From Bog-473 sp963800725 (GTDB lineage Bacteria > Actinomycetota > Acidimicrobiia > Acidimicrobiales > RAAP-2), in assembly GCA_963800725.1 (NCBI GenBank), contig CAWDCE010000008.1:115576-179575 (forward strand): a stretch of 64,000 bases of DNA, written 5' to 3'. Shown here in pieces: positions 18,472 through 29,060 of the stretch. Numbering within the stretch: the first letter of the stretch is position 1; each line of letters starts with the position of its first letter. Under the pieces are notes generated by a model. That model was not told where the DNA came from, made no database searches, and was given only the letters and a program-made list of their open reading frames with translations. The position numbers and the translations under genes were made by a program.

Positions 18472-18565
18472 GGATGGGCCAAACCCCTCGGTCGGGGCAT
18501 CTAGCATTTGACGCAGCACCGGGGAGCGAACTCGGGCGCGACCAGACGCGACGAACGAGAGCCAG

Positions 18566-19636
18566 ATGACCAAATCCACGTCAATCGATCCGAAGGACCT
18601 GGTCCGCGACGGCGAGGCCGCGATCGACGCCGCCACCTCGACCGATGACCTGGCGGCGGTCGAGATCCACTGGCTCGGCAAACGTTCGGTCTTGGCCGAG
18701 GCCCAGCGGGGATTGGGTGCGTTGGCGCCCGACGCGCGCAAGGAGGCCGGTCGCGCCCTCCAAGAGGTCCGGGCGTCCCTCGGTGCGAGATTGGCCGAGC
18801 GTCGGGGGGAACTGGTTGCGGCGGAGCGGGCGGCGGCGCTCGTGGCCGACCGATTGGATCTGAGCGAGGTCATCTCGGCACAAGTCACCGCGGTGCAGGA
18901 GCGGGGGCACCTCCATCTCGTGACCCAGGCGCGCGACGAGCTCGAAGACGTCTTCGTCGGCATGGGCTTCGAGGTGGCCGAAGGCCCCGAGGCTGAATCC
19001 GATTGGTACAACTTCGAGGCGCTCAACATGCCACCCGCCCATCCGGCCCGGGGCATGTACGACACCATGTACCTCGACATCGGCGAGCCCGAGACGGCCC
19101 TGTTGCGCACGCACACGTCGCCCGTGCAGATCCATCTGATGGAGTTAGCGGTACGCGAGGGCACATTGCCCATCCATGCGGTGATGCCGGGCAAGTGCTT
19201 CCGCCTCGACACCCCAGATGCCCGGCACCTCCCGGTGTTCAATCAGATAGAGGGGCTCGTGGTCGACCGGGACATCACGTTCGGCGATCTGGCCGGGACC
19301 ATCGAGACGTTCACCTCGGCCTATTTTGGTGATGACATCCACTCACGCCTACGCCCGGCCTATTTCCCCTTCACCGAGCCGTCCGCTGAGTACGAGATCA
19401 CCTGTGCCATTTGTTTGGGAAAAGGCTGTCGCACGTGTTCGCACACCGGTTGGGTGGAGCTCGGTGGATGCGGCATGGTGGATCCGGCCGTGTTCGCCGC
19501 GGTCGGGATCGATGCGGCCGAGTGGTCGGGCTTCGCGTTCGGTTTCGGGATCGACCGTTGCGCCCTGATGCGCCACGAGATCCCCGACATCCGCTCCTTC
19601 ATGGAGAACGACATTCGATTCTTGTCGCAGTTCTGA
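18566..19636 (+). CDS. pheS: Phenylalanyl-tRNA synthetase alpha subunit
   Basis: The catalytic alpha subunit (356 residues) of the alpha2-beta2 enzyme that charges tRNA-Phe. An N-terminal coiled-coil (about 1-100) binds tRNA. The class II core follows: motif 2 region CFRLDTPDARHLPVFNQIEG, YFPFTEPSAEYE, and motif 3 GFAFGFGIDRCALMRHEIPD. A CxxC-like pair (CAICLGKGCRTC) lies in the insert before motif 3, as in other actinobacterial PheS. ATG 18566 is preceded by GAGAGCC. pheT follows after 30 bp. Confidence 0.96.
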   Translation: MTKSTSIDPKDLVRDGEAAIDAATSTDDLAAVEIHWLGKRSVLAEAQRGLGALAPDARKEAGRALQEVRASLGARLAERRGELVAAERAAALVADRLDLSEVISAQVTAVQERGHLHLVTQARDELEDVFVGMGFEVAEGPEAESDWYNFEALNMPPAHPARGMYDTMYLDIGEPETALLRTHTSPVQIHLMELAVREGTLPIHAVMPGKCFRLDTPDARHLPVFNQIEGLVVDRDITFGDLAGTIETFTSAYFGDDIHSRLRPAYFPFTEPSAEYEITCAICLGKGCRTCSHTGWVELGGCGMVDPAVFAAVGIDAAEWSGFAFGFGIDRCALMRHEIPDIRSFMENDIRFLSQF

Positions 19637-19666
19637 ACAAGACCGAACTGAACCAGAAAGCAATTT

Positions 19667-22199
19667 GTGCGCGCCCCACTGAGTTGGCTCCGAGATTTCG
19701 CTCCGTTCCCCGATGACATTGGGGTACTCGTCGCCGCGCTCGACGATCTTGGTCTGGTCGTCGAAGAGATTGAGCGCGTCGGTGAAGGTCTGGGCGACGT
19801 GGTGGTGAGCAAGGTCACCGAGATCGGGGCGATCGACGGGGCGGACCGCATCCGCCGGGTCGTCGTCGACGCCGGTGACGGGCCCGTCGAGATCGTCTGC
19901 GGCGCCGCCAACTTCGGGGTTGGTGATCGGGTGCCGCTCGCCCCAGTCGGGGCCGTGCTGCCGGGGGACTTCACCATTTCCCGGCGCAAGATGCGCGGTG
20001 TGGTCTCCAACGGCATGTTGTGCTCGGGGGCCGAACTGGGTTTGAGCGACGACGGTGCGGGACTGCTGGTGCTCGGTGACGACGTGGTGGCCGAACCCGG
20101 GACCGCCCTGGTCGCGGCGCTCGGGCTCGAAACAGACACGGTGTTCGACATCGCGGTCGAGGGGAATCGGCCCGATGCGTGGTGCATCAGTGGGATTGCC
20201 CGTGATCTGGCGGCCCGGCTCGGCCTGGCTTTCAGCTTGCCCGAACCGGGAGCGCCAGCAGCGTCGGGCCAGCCGGTCGACTCGATTGCGCTGGCTCGAG
20301 TCGACGCACCAGAGCTGTGTCCTCGACTGAGCGTGGCGGTCCTGCGCAACATCACCATTGGGCCCTCGCCGAAGTGGTTGGCTCGACGGCTCACCCTTGC
20401 CGGCATGCGGCCTATCAACAACGTGGTCGATGCCTCGAACTACGTCATGCTCGAGCGCGGGCAGCCGACGCACCCCTACGACATCGACAAACTTCCCGGT
20501 CACGGGATTGTCGTGCGCGCGGCGCGCCCCGGTGAGACCGTCGAAACCCTCGACGGCGTGAACCGAACGGTCGGCGAGCCTGGCCGCGGGGTAGGTGATC
20601 TTGGGGTCGACTGCCTCATCTGTGACGCACAGGATGCCCCGATCGGCTTGGCGGGGATCATGGGCGGGGCATCATCGGAAATTGCCAACTCCACCACCGA
20701 GGTGCTGCTCGAGGCGGCCTACTTCACCCCAATGGTGATTGCCCGCACCTCGAAGCGTCTCGGTCTGCGCACCGAGGCATCGGCCCGATTCGAGCGCGGT
20801 TGTGACCCGGGCGGCGTCGAGGCGGCCATCGATCGCTTCTGCGAGTTGGTGGCGCTGACCGTGCCCGATGTCGTGGTCTGCGACGGACGCCTCGCAAGCG
20901 ACGGCGAAGTGCCCGAGCCGTTCGTCATCGACCTGCCGGTGGCGCGGGTGCAACGCCAGATTGGAGTCGCCCTCACCAAAGAGGCGATCGCTGCCCTCAT
21001 TTCGCCCATTGGATTTCACGATCAGGGCGGCGACGCCGAGACCTTGCGCGTTCTCGTGCCGACCAATCGCCCCGACGTGCGTCCCGCCCCGAACGGGATC
21101 GACGATGTCATCGAAGAGGTCGCCCGGACCTACGGGTACTCCAACGTGCCGCGCCACACGCCGACCTGGCCACAGCCCGGCCGATTGAACCAGCTCCAGC
21201 GGGGCCGTCGGCTCGTCAAAGACGTGCTGGTCGGGCTCGGGGCGTCCGAAGGGTGGACCAACACATTTGTCTCGGCGGCCGACCACGAGCGGGTGGGGCT
21301 CAGCGGTCCGGCCGTTCGGGTGGCCAATCCGTTGGTGGCCGACGAGCCGTTCTTGCGACGTTCGCTCATGCCCGGGTTGCTCGGGGCATTGGCCTACAAC
21401 TCGGCTCGGCGCCAGGGGGCCATCCGCCTCTACGAGGTGGGGACCGTGTTCTCGCACCCTGACGAGGGACAGCCGCGACTCGTCGAACGCAGCGGTGCGG
21501 GAGGTGCGCACCCCGCCCGGTTGCCCGCAGAGCGTGAGTTGGTCGCCGTGGTCTTCGCGCTCGACCACGACGACGCGCTGCCATGCCGTGGTCGCCTGGC
21601 GGGTCCTCGCGAACGCCGTTTCGGTCAGCGGGGTGCGCATGGTGGCCCCGGGCGACGGCCCGCCGCTGGCGGGTCTGCATCCGACCAGGTCGGCCCGTCT
21701 CGAAGCCACCATCGTTGGCGACGGTGGCAACGAGGTCGTACGCGCCATCGGGTCGGTGGGGGAGATCGATCCGGCGGTGGCAGGTGCGTTCGGGTTGAGT
21801 GAGACCAGCGCCGCGGGCACCGCGGCGCGGCGAATCGGCTGGCTCGAAGTCGATCTAGGGCTGCTCTTCGACGAGTCGGTGGTGGCCCGGCGGATCACCG
21901 TCGGCGCTGCGGTCAGCCGGTTCCCCTCGTCGGACATCGATCTCGCGCTGGTGGTCGACGACGCGGTATCGGTCGATGACGTGGCGGCCGCCTTGGCGAC
22001 AGCGGCGGGAGACCTCTTGGAGTCGGTCGATCTCTTCGACGTCTACCGGGGCCCCGGGATTGGGGACGGCGAGCGCAGCTTGGCCTTCCGGTTGCGATTT
22101 TGCTCGAGCGACCACACTTTGACCGATGACGAAGTGGCGGTGTTGCGCGTCGAATGCATCCGCGCCACCGAGGTGGGCTTCGGGGCCCGTCTGCGCTGA
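19667..22199 (+). CDS. pheT: Phenylalanyl-tRNA synthetase beta subunit (frame broken near 21575)
   Basis: Beta subunit carrying tRNA-binding and editing functions. From GTG 19667: MRAPLSWLRDF, an EMAP-like tRNA-binding domain (VCGAANFGVGDRVP-type, VSNGMLCSGAELGL), B5 and B3/B4 editing domains (NNVVDASNYVMLERGQPTHP), and the catalytic-like domain. The frame changes by +1 near 21575, after ALDHDDA. The rest (HAVVAWRVLANAV, then the anticodon-binding-like C-terminal domain with PSSDIDLALVVDD and SLAFRLRF) is in the next frame to 22199. Removing one C in GACGCGCTG gives about 843 residues, slightly above average. Essential, so the break is unlikely to be real. Confidence 0.92.
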
Positions 22200-22205
22200 C
22201 CAGCT

Positions 22206-22607
22206 TTAGGAGTTCGTGCCCCCAGCCTGGCGCGAAAATTCGCCCATGTCGAAATAGTCGCGCCAGCGCTCGACCCGACCGCCGGCATCGAGATGGACCA
22301 CCGAGCAGGCGTGCAAGGTAACGCGTACCGCGGTGCCAAGATGCCCGCCCCCCACCCATTCGATGACCCCGCCGCCTTCGTCGCCGTGTGCAGCCACGAT
22401 GGTCATGGCCCAGTCAGGAAAGGTGGCTCGGGTCAGCGCATGAACCGCGGCGACGTCGCTGGTCGGCGCCGTGAGGGGGTCGGCGTAGGTGCCACCGGGA
22501 GCGAACAGATCGACCCAGGGCTGGGCGCTCGCCCCCGGGCCCATGGTCAAGGTGTCGACCGCGCTGGTGGCCCACAACGCAAATTCCATGAGGTCCAACC
22601 CTTTCAT
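22206..22607 (-). CDS. SnoaL-like / NTF2-fold protein
   Basis: A 133-residue NTF2-fold protein. Features are an N-terminal helix, WVDLFAPGGTYADPLTAP (the strand and D-P loop common in SnoaL-like cyclases and limonene-epoxide-hydrolase-like proteins), a central mixed sheet, and WRDYFDMGEF near the end. An internal ATG at 22590 (MEFALW) fits the fold better than 22607 and could be the start. Enzymatic activity is not assured. Many family members only bind ligands. It converges with pheT with six bases between. Confidence 0.65.
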   Translation of the reverse strand: MKGLDLMEFALWATSAVDTLTMGPGASAQPWVDLFAPGGTYADPLTAPTSDVAAVHALTRATFPDWAMTIVAAHGDEGGGVIEWVGGGHLGTAVRVTLHACSVVHLDAGGRVERWRDYFDMGEFSRQAGGTNS

Positions 22608-22736
22608 CTCCGCATGGCCGACGGGTCACATTAGCGAGTGAATTGCCCAAGGGCGCATCCCGACGATCGCGCTCAACGACATAATGGGCCTCGTGGTTGT
22701 TGCGGTGCTGACCCTGGGGGAGCGGCGGGTGGAGCG

Positions 22737-23753
22737 GTGAGAGTTGTTGAAATTGATCCGGCCGACGAGGAGAGCTTCGACGCCTGGTTCGCGGTGATGG
22801 CCATCACCGATAAAGAGCGCTGGCCGGGTCGGCCCGGATGGCAGCGCGCTGAGCGGCTGGCATTCGCGTTGGACCACGACGGGCCCCAAGCGCACCACTG
22901 CATCAGCGCGGTCGATGACACCGGTGCCGTCGTGGGCATCGCTGACCTCGAGTTGCAGCGCCTCGAGAACCCACACCTGGCCGAAGTCGATATCCGGGTC
23001 TTGCCCGAACATCGTCGGCGCGGGATCGCCAGCGCAATGGTGCGCTTCGTCAAGGATTACGCCCTGGCGCTCGGGCGGCGCCAACTCGGCGGCCATGACG
23101 AAGTGCCGACCCGAGCGGGCCACGATTTCGCGACCGAAACATTCGCCCGGCACCACGGCTTCGTCCCGGCGCAATCCATGCTCCGGCGCGAACTGACTTT
23201 GCCCCCCGATGCGGCCCGGTTCGCGGACCTCGGAGCCGAGGTCGACGCAAAGGCGATCGGCTACACCATGGTGACCTTCGCCGACCGGTGGCCCGAGCGG
23301 TACCTGGCGGACCGTTGCGAACTGGGGCGTCGCATGTCCACCGATATTCCAACGGGTGACGTCACGCTCGATGAAGAAGTGTGGGACGAGGCCCGGGTGC
23401 GCAAGATGGAAGCGTCCTTCGCCGCACAGGACCGGGCCAAAATCACGACCGCCGCCCGCTGCGAGGCCACTGGTCACTTGGTCGCCTTCAGTGACATCGC
23501 CATTCCAAAGGGTGCACCCGAATCGGTATGGCAGCACGACACACTGGTCATGCGCGAGCACCGCGGGCACGGCCTGGGTCTGGCCACCAAGCTCGAAAAT
23601 GTGAGGGCGCTGATGGCGGCCTTTCCGCAGGCCCAGACCATCAGCACCTGGAATGCTGCCGAGAATGAGCACATGATCGCCATCAACGAGGCCATGGGAT
23701 TCGAAGTCACCGCTCACTCGACGTACTGGCTCACCACGCTCGGGGGCGACTGA
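22737..23753 (+). CDS. Tandem GNAT-fold N-acetyltransferase
   Basis: A 338-residue protein with two GNAT domains. The first has the acetyl-CoA loop VLPEHRRRGIASAMVRF (Q/RxxGxG/A type). The second has VMREHRGHGLGLATKLEN followed by TISTWNAAENEHMIAINEAMGFEV, the asparagine-rich strand typical of actinobacterial double GNATs. GTG 22737 fits a GTGGAGC site. Substrate unknown. The 40-bp gap to argC holds the ARG boxes. Confidence 0.82.
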   Translation: MRVVEIDPADEESFDAWFAVMAITDKERWPGRPGWQRAERLAFALDHDGPQAHHCISAVDDTGAVVGIADLELQRLENPHLAEVDIRVLPEHRRRGIASAMVRFVKDYALALGRRQLGGHDEVPTRAGHDFATETFARHHGFVPAQSMLRRELTLPPDAARFADLGAEVDAKAIGYTMVTFADRWPERYLADRCELGRRMSTDIPTGDVTLDEEVWDEARVRKMEASFAAQDRAKITTAARCEATGHLVAFSDIAIPKGAPESVWQHDTLVMREHRGHGLGLATKLENVRALMAAFPQAQTISTWNAAENEHMIAINEAMGFEVTAHSTYWLTTLGGD

Positions 23754-23776
23754 GCGACGGAACGGGCCGCGACTGG

Positions 23777-23814
23777 ACTGCATGACTATGCGCTGGCGTG
23801 TATACTGATGCGAT
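23777..23814 (+). promoter_or_regulatory. Double ARG box (ArgR operator) of the arginine operon
   Basis: Two 18-bp sites match the ARG-box consensus built on TGCAT-N4-ATGCA. Box 1 (23777-23794) contains TGCATGACTATGC. Box 2 (23797-23814) contains TGTATACTGATGC. They are two bases apart (20 bp centre to centre), on one face of the helix, as expected for an ArgR hexamer. Box 2 covers the -10 element and the first two bases of the argC ATG. Arginine-bound ArgR, encoded in the same operon, should therefore block transcription. Confidence 0.75.
23801..23806 (+). promoter_or_regulatory. -10 box of the arginine operon, leaderless start
   Basis: TATACT lies inside ARG box 2, six bases before ATG 23813, so the operon mRNA should start at or near the argC start codon. 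Confidence 0.6.
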
Positions 23815-24836
23815 GAAGGCGGGCATCATCGGGGCCTCGGGCTACACCGGGGCCGAGCTACTGCGGCTCTTGGCGGGTCATCGGGACATTGAGGTGGCCG
23901 TGGTGACGGCACATTCGCATGCGGGCGAGGTGGTGGGCCGCCACACGCCGTCGTTGGCCGGGGCGTATCCGGGCCTGACCTACGAGGCCAATGACCCGGC
24001 GCACTTCGACGGTCTCGACCTGGTGTTCAGCGCACTCCCACACGGCGAGTCGCAGCAGATTCTGCCCGACCTGATCGGGCGGGTCGGCACCGTGGTGGAT
24101 TTGGCGGCGGACTTCCGGCTGAAGGACCCCGCGATCTATGCCACCTGGTACGGACACGAACATGTGGCCCCAGAACTCCTGGCCACCGCGGTATTCGGCC
24201 TGCCCGAGCTGTTTCGTTCGGGACTGTTCGGTGCCAACTTGATCGCGGCGGCGGGTTGCTACCCGACGTCGGCGGCCCTCGCACTCGCCCCGCTGTTGCG
24301 GTCCGGGCTCATTGGCGATCACGGCATCATCGTCGACGCCGCCTCTGGGGTATCGGGCGCGGGCCGGGCGCCCAAAGACAGCCTGCAATTTCGGGGCCGT
24401 AGATGAGGACTTCATCGCCTACGGGCTTCTCGACCATCGCCACACCCCAGAGATGGAGCAGGCGCTCGGTGCCGAAGTGCTGTTCACCCCACACCTTGCA
24501 CCAATGACCCGCGGGATCCTCGCCACGTGTTATGCCCGCCCGAGCGTCGGATCCGCGGGGCTCTGCACCGACGACGTCATGGCGGCGCTGCATGCCGCCT
24601 ACGACGAGGAACCCTTCGTTGTGGTGACCGACCAGCCGCCCTCGACCAAGGCCACGTCGGGTTCGAACTGCGCCCACGTCAGTGCCCGGGTCGACCCCCG
24701 TACGGGATGGGTGCTGGCCTTGTGCGCGCTCGACAATCTGGTCAAAGGCGCATCGGGGCAGGCCATCCAGTGTGCGAATGCCGCATTGGGGCTCGCAGAG
24801 ACGTCGGGGCTGCCTTTGGCGGGGATGTATCCATGA
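23813..24836 (+). CDS. argC: N-acetyl-gamma-glutamyl-phosphate reductase (frame broken near 24390)
   Basis: NADPH-dependent third step of arginine synthesis. MKAGIIGASGYTGAELLRLL is the nucleotide-binding start, and the catalytic cysteine is in AAGCYPTSAALAL. The frame stops at a TGA near 24406. The +1 frame gives AVDEDFIAYGLLDHRHTPEM and the rest of the dimerisation domain to 24836. One extra T in TTT (24389-24391) is enough: the corrected text reads SLQFGAVDEDF. Length becomes 340 residues, normal. The stop overlaps the argJ start (ATGA). Confidence 0.92.
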
Positions 24837-26002
24837 GCGTGACCGCAGCACCAGGGTTCACCGCCGCCGGGGGACCGGCCGGCATCAAGGCGGGGGGCGC
24901 CCCCGACGTGGCCGTCGTGGTCACCGCCGATGGCGTCGCGGTGCCGAGCGCAGGCGTCTTTACCGCCAATCTGGCCGCGGCGGCTCCGGTGCAGCTCAGT
25001 CGGTCGCACCTTTCGGCGACCGGCGGCCGAGCGGCTGGGGTCATTCTCACTTCGGGCAACGCCAACGCGGCAACCGGTGCGCCCGGACTTGAAGCGGCGC
25101 TCGAGCTGTGCACCCTCACGGCCCTCGGGGTCGGGGCGCGACCCGAGGAGATCTTGATCTGCCAAACCGGGCTCATCGGGGTCCCATTTCCCATCGCTCA
25201 GGTCGGGACGAACGTGCGGCGCATCGTCGATGCACGGGCCGAGGACACCGCCGGGGGGGCCGCGGCGGCCCGGGCCATCATGACGACCGACACGGTCCCC
25301 AAAGAAGCGGTGGTGCGGGCCGAGGGTTTCACCGTCGGGGCCATGGCGAAGGGGGCGGCGATGTTGGCGCCCAACATGGCCACCATGTTGGCGATGTGCA
25401 CGACCGATGCCGCGGTTGATTCGGCCACCTTGCGCCACGCCCTGCGCCAAGCAGTCGCCGAGTCGTTCAACCTCATGACCGTCGATGGCGCGACGTCGAC
25501 CAATGACACGGTGCTCGTCATGGCGAGCGGTCTCGGAGCGACCCCGAGTGCCGCCTCCCTCACCGCGGCGCTCACCGAGGTCTGCAGCTCGTTGGCCGAA
25601 CAAATGGTGGCCGATGCCGAGGGAGCCACCAAGGTGTCGCATTGCCGGGTCACCGGCGCTGAAAGTGACGCAGCGGCCCACCAGGCCGCCCGCAAGGTGG
25701 CCGACTCGGTGTTGGTGCAGTGCTCGCTCAATGGGGAGGATCCCTATTGGGGCCGCATCGTCAGTGAACTCGGATCGGCCGGGGTCGAGTTCGACATTGA
25801 CAAGGTGTCGGTGGCTTACGGGGGAGTGGTCGTGTGTGCCGGTGGGGTGGCCGCCGACCACGATGCCGGCGCGGTCACTGCGCACATGGCGGGTCGTCAC
25901 ATCGACATTCTGTGTGATCTCGGTCTCGGCACCGGTGCCGCAGCCGTGCTCGGCACCGATCTCGGCTACGGCTACATCGACGAGAATCGGACCACGTCGT
26001 GA
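24833..26002 (+). CDS. argJ: Glutamate N-acetyltransferase / amino-acid acetyltransferase
   Basis: Recycles the acetyl group from N-acetylornithine to glutamate. Bifunctional forms can also use acetyl-CoA. The 389-residue precursor cleaves itself before the Thr in KGAAMLAPNMATMLAM. Other landmarks are GNANAATGAPG, VDGATSTNDTVL and GEDPYWGRIVSELG. ATG 24833 overlaps the argC stop. Having argJ in the operon means the pathway uses the acetyl cycle, and no argA or argE is seen here. Confidence 0.95.
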   Translation: MSVTAAPGFTAAGGPAGIKAGGAPDVAVVVTADGVAVPSAGVFTANLAAAAPVQLSRSHLSATGGRAAGVILTSGNANAATGAPGLEAALELCTLTALGVGARPEEILICQTGLIGVPFPIAQVGTNVRRIVDARAEDTAGGAAAARAIMTTDTVPKEAVVRAEGFTVGAMAKGAAMLAPNMATMLAMCTTDAAVDSATLRHALRQAVAESFNLMTVDGATSTNDTVLVMASGLGATPSAASLTAALTEVCSSLAEQMVADAEGATKVSHCRVTGAESDAAAHQAARKVADSVLVQCSLNGEDPYWGRIVSELGSAGVEFDIDKVSVAYGGVVVCAGGVAADHDAGAVTAHMAGRHIDILCDLGLGTGAAAVLGTDLGYGYIDENRTTS

Positions 26003-26911
26003 CGGCCACGCAGCATTCGGCCCCGAAGAACTCCGCTGCGCAGCGGGCCGCCGCGCGCGAATACGGCCTCGGTGCTGGTCGAGGCGCTGCCCTACATCCA
26101 GACCTTCTCGAGCAAGATCGTGGTGGTCAAGTACGGTGGCAATGCGCTCGACGCGACGGCGGGTGACGCCGACGACGCCTTGGCGTCGTTCGCCCAAGAC
26201 GTCGTGCTGATGCGCGCCGTCGGAATATTGCCCGTCGTGGTGCACGGGGGTGGGCCCCAGATCGGCGAGCTCATGGCGCGCCTCGGCAAGGAGACCGAGT
26301 TCCGCAATGGGCTCCGGGTCACCGATGCCGAGACGCTCGACATCGCGCGCATGGTGCTGGTCGGCAAGGTCAATCGCGACATTGTCTCGGCCATCAACGT
26401 GCACGGCCCGCTGGCGGTCGGGATGTCGGGTGAGGATGCCAACCTCATCACGGCTGCCCAAAGCCATGTCGATCTCGGGTTCGTAGGATCGATCGCCGAC
26501 GTCGACCCGACCATGCTCGAGCGGTTGGTGGCCGAAGGGATCATCCCGGTAGTGGCCACCATTGGGGCCGATGAGGCGGGGCAGGCGTACAACATCAACG
26601 CCGATACGGTGGCCGGCGCACTGGCCGAGGCACTCGGAGCCGAAAAGCTGATCTTCCTGACCGATGTCGAAGGATTGCGCGTGGTGGCTGACGACCCGTC
26701 CACGTTGGTGCACCGGGCCAGCCTCTCGGTGGTCGACGAGATCTTGCGCAGCGGTGCGGCCGAGGGGGGCATGCGGCCCAAGGTCGAGGCCTGCGCCCGG
26801 GCGGTGCGCGGTGGCGTGGTGCGGGCCCACATCCTCGACGGGCGGGTGCCCCACGCCCTCTTGCTCGAACTCTTCACCGATTCGGGTGTCGGGACGATGG
26901 TGTTGCCGTGA
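25999..26911 (+). CDS. argB: Acetylglutamate kinase (frame likely broken near 26055)
   Basis: Phosphorylates N-acetylglutamate. From LVEALPYIQTF on, the protein is standard: VVVKYGGNAL, VVVHGGGPQIGELMARLG, VGKVNRDIVSAINVHG, YNINADTVAGALAEAL and AEGGMRPKVEAC. The uninterrupted frame has its first start at GTG 26072, giving 279 residues and lacking part of the N-terminal helix. A GTG at 25999 overlaps the argJ stop and runs in another frame into the same place. One extra base near 26055 (GCCGCGCGCG) would join them to the usual length of about 300. I favour that start. Confidence 0.9.
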
Positions 26912-28117
26912 GCACAACGGGCATTGACCGCAGTGCGTTGATGCGCACGTACGCCGATCCACCCGTCACCTTCGTCCGCGGGCAGGGCACCATGCTCTAT
27001 GACACCAACGACAAGGGCTACCTCGACTTCATCACCGGATTGGCGGTGGTGTCTCTCGGCCACGCCCACCCCGGCGTCGCCGAAGCGGTCGCGCGACCAG
27101 GCCTCCACGCTCACCCATGTGTCGAATCTCTACGGCAACGAGCTCGGTCCCGAGGTAGCCCTCACCCTCGATCGCCTCATCAATGGCGGCACCGGACAGG
27201 CCGGGGGTCAGGTCTTCTTCTGCAATTCGGGGGCTGAAGCCAATGAGTGTGCGCTGAAGCTGGCTCGCCGCTGGGCCGGCGGCGGCCGCCATGTCGTGAT
27301 CAGCGCGCAAGAGTCGTTTCACGGGAGAACCCTCGCAACCTTGACCGCAACGGGCCAGCCCCAAAAGCACGTGGCCTTCCAACCGCTGCCCGAGGGCTTT
27401 GCCTACGTGCCCTACAACGACGTGGCCGCGCTCGAGAGAACCTTGAAGAGCCACACCGGTGCCCAGGCGGTTGCCGCCGTGCTGATCGAGCCGCTCCAAG
27501 GAGAGGGTGGCGTCAACGTGCCGAGCTCGGACTATCTCGGTGCGGTGCGCTCCTTGTGCACCGAGCACAACGTGCTGTTGATGCTCGACGAAGTCCAGAC
27601 CGGACTCGGTCGCACCGGGCAGTGGTTTGCCTTCTTGTCCCAAGGACTGCGACCCGACGTGGTCACGATGGCCAAAGCGCTCGGCAACGGCATGCCGGTC
27701 GGGGCCTGTTGGGCCCGCGCCGAGGTGGCGGCCGCTTTTTCGCCGGGGGACCACGGTTCGACGTTTGGGGGCCAGCCCCTCGCCATGGCCGCCGCCCGAG
27801 CCACCTTGGCGGCGATGGAGGCCGAAGATGTGTGTGCACGGGCGCGCCGCGCCGGAGCGCTGCTCAGTGACGGCCTGGCCGGTCTCGCGCAGGTGGTCTC
27901 GGTCCGCGGGGCGGGCCTCCTGCTCGCCGCACAGCTGAACGCCCCGGTGGCCGCCGAGATATCGGCGCGGGCGCTCGAGCGGGGGCTCTTGGTCAATGCC
28001 GTGCGCCCCGATGCCCTACGGGTGGCCCCGCCGCTGCTGGTTTCCGACGACGAAATCGCTATGGCCGTGTCCATCCTGGCTGACGTGATAGGTGCGATCG
28101 AAGTTGGGGAGGGGTAA
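26908..28117 (+). CDS. argD: Acetylornithine aminotransferase (frame broken near 27092)
   Basis: PLP enzyme making N-acetylornithine from the semialdehyde. The N-terminal part (MRTYADPPVTFVRGQG, GLAVVSLGHAHP) ends in a +1 shift near 27092. The main part continues with HVSNLYGN, VFFCNSGAEANECALKLAR, the cofactor Asp in LMLDEVQTGLGRTG, and the Schiff-base lysine in TMAKALGNGMPVG. Deleting one base in GTCGCGCGACC gives 402 residues, the usual size. GTG 26908 overlaps the argB stop. Confidence 0.92.
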
Positions 28118-28121
28118 GGGC

Positions 28122-29060
28122 GTGGCCAATCTCTTCGACATCGACGACCTTTCCCCTGAGGCCTTCGACCGGGTGCTCGACCTGTGCGCGAGTGAGGATC
28201 TCGCCCCGCTGCTGGCGGGGCAAGGTGTGGCACTTGTCTTCGAGAAGCCCTCGGCCCGCACGCGCAACTCAACCGAGATGGCGGTGCATGGGCTCGGTGG
28301 GCATCCCGTGTACATCCAAGGCGCCGAGGTCGGGCTCGATACGCGCGAGTCGGCCGAGGATGTGGCGAGAACGTTGGGCTGCTACCACGCGGTCATCTGC
28401 GCCCGGGTATTCGACCACGGCGTCTTGGTGCGCATGGCGATGGCGCTCGAGGCAAGCGGCTTCTCGGTGCCGGTCATCAATCTGCTGTCCAATGAAGCCC
28501 ATCCGGCCCAGGCGGTCGCCGATATCTTGACCTTGCGCGACACGTTCGGTGCGCTGTCGGGCCGCTCTTTGGTTTACGTCGGCGACGCCAACAACATGGC
28601 GCGGTCGTTGGCCAAGGCCACGGTGGCCCACGGCATGGAATTCCGTATGGCGTCACCGGCGGACTATTCGTTCTCCTCCGACGAGCTCTCAGCGCTCGAG
28701 GCCTACGCGAAGAGCGCGGGGCGCGGCGGATCGGTCTGGGCCACCAATGACCCCAAGGAGGCCGCCGAGGGTGTTGATGCCTTCTACACCGACGTCTGGA
28801 CCAGCATGGGCCAAGAGGAAGAGCGGGCGCGGCGCCTCGAAGCCTTTGCCGGCTTCACCGTCGACGATGAATTGGTCGGTCGCGGCGCACCCGGGGCCAT
28901 TGTGTTGCACTGCCTGCCGGCCCACCGCGGCGAGGAGATCACGCACTCGGTCATTGAGGGTCCCCACAGTGTCGTATGGCGCCAGGCCACCCACCGGCGT
29001 ACCGCCATGCGGGGCATTTTGGCCTGGTCACTCGAGTCACCGCGAGGCGGGACCACATGA
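28122..29060 (+). CDS. argF: Ornithine carbamoyltransferase
   Basis: Makes citrulline from ornithine and carbamoyl phosphate. 312 residues from GTG 28122 behind GGGTAAGGG. Carbamoyl-phosphate site FEKPSARTRNS (STRTR-type), HPAQAVADILTL, and the ornithine/catalytic HCLPAHRGEEI. Frame intact. The TGA overlaps the argR ATG. Confidence 0.96.
   Translation: MANLFDIDDLSPEAFDRVLDLCASEDLAPLLAGQGVALVFEKPSARTRNSTEMAVHGLGGHPVYIQGAEVGLDTRESAEDVARTLGCYHAVICARVFDHGVLVRMAMALEASGFSVPVINLLSNEAHPAQAVADILTLRDTFGALSGRSLVYVGDANNMARSLAKATVAHGMEFRMASPADYSFSSDELSALEAYAKSAGRGGSVWATNDPKEAAEGVDAFYTDVWTSMGQEEERARRLEAFAGFTVDDELVGRGAPGAIVLHCLPAHRGEEITHSVIEGPHSVVWRQATHRRTAMRGILAWSLESPRGGTT

Noticed and set aside
24599..26962. 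787-codon antisense frame over argC-argJ-argB
   Set aside because: High-GC mirror frame. The sense strand carries complete conserved enzymes and the antisense protein is rich in R/H/G without domains.
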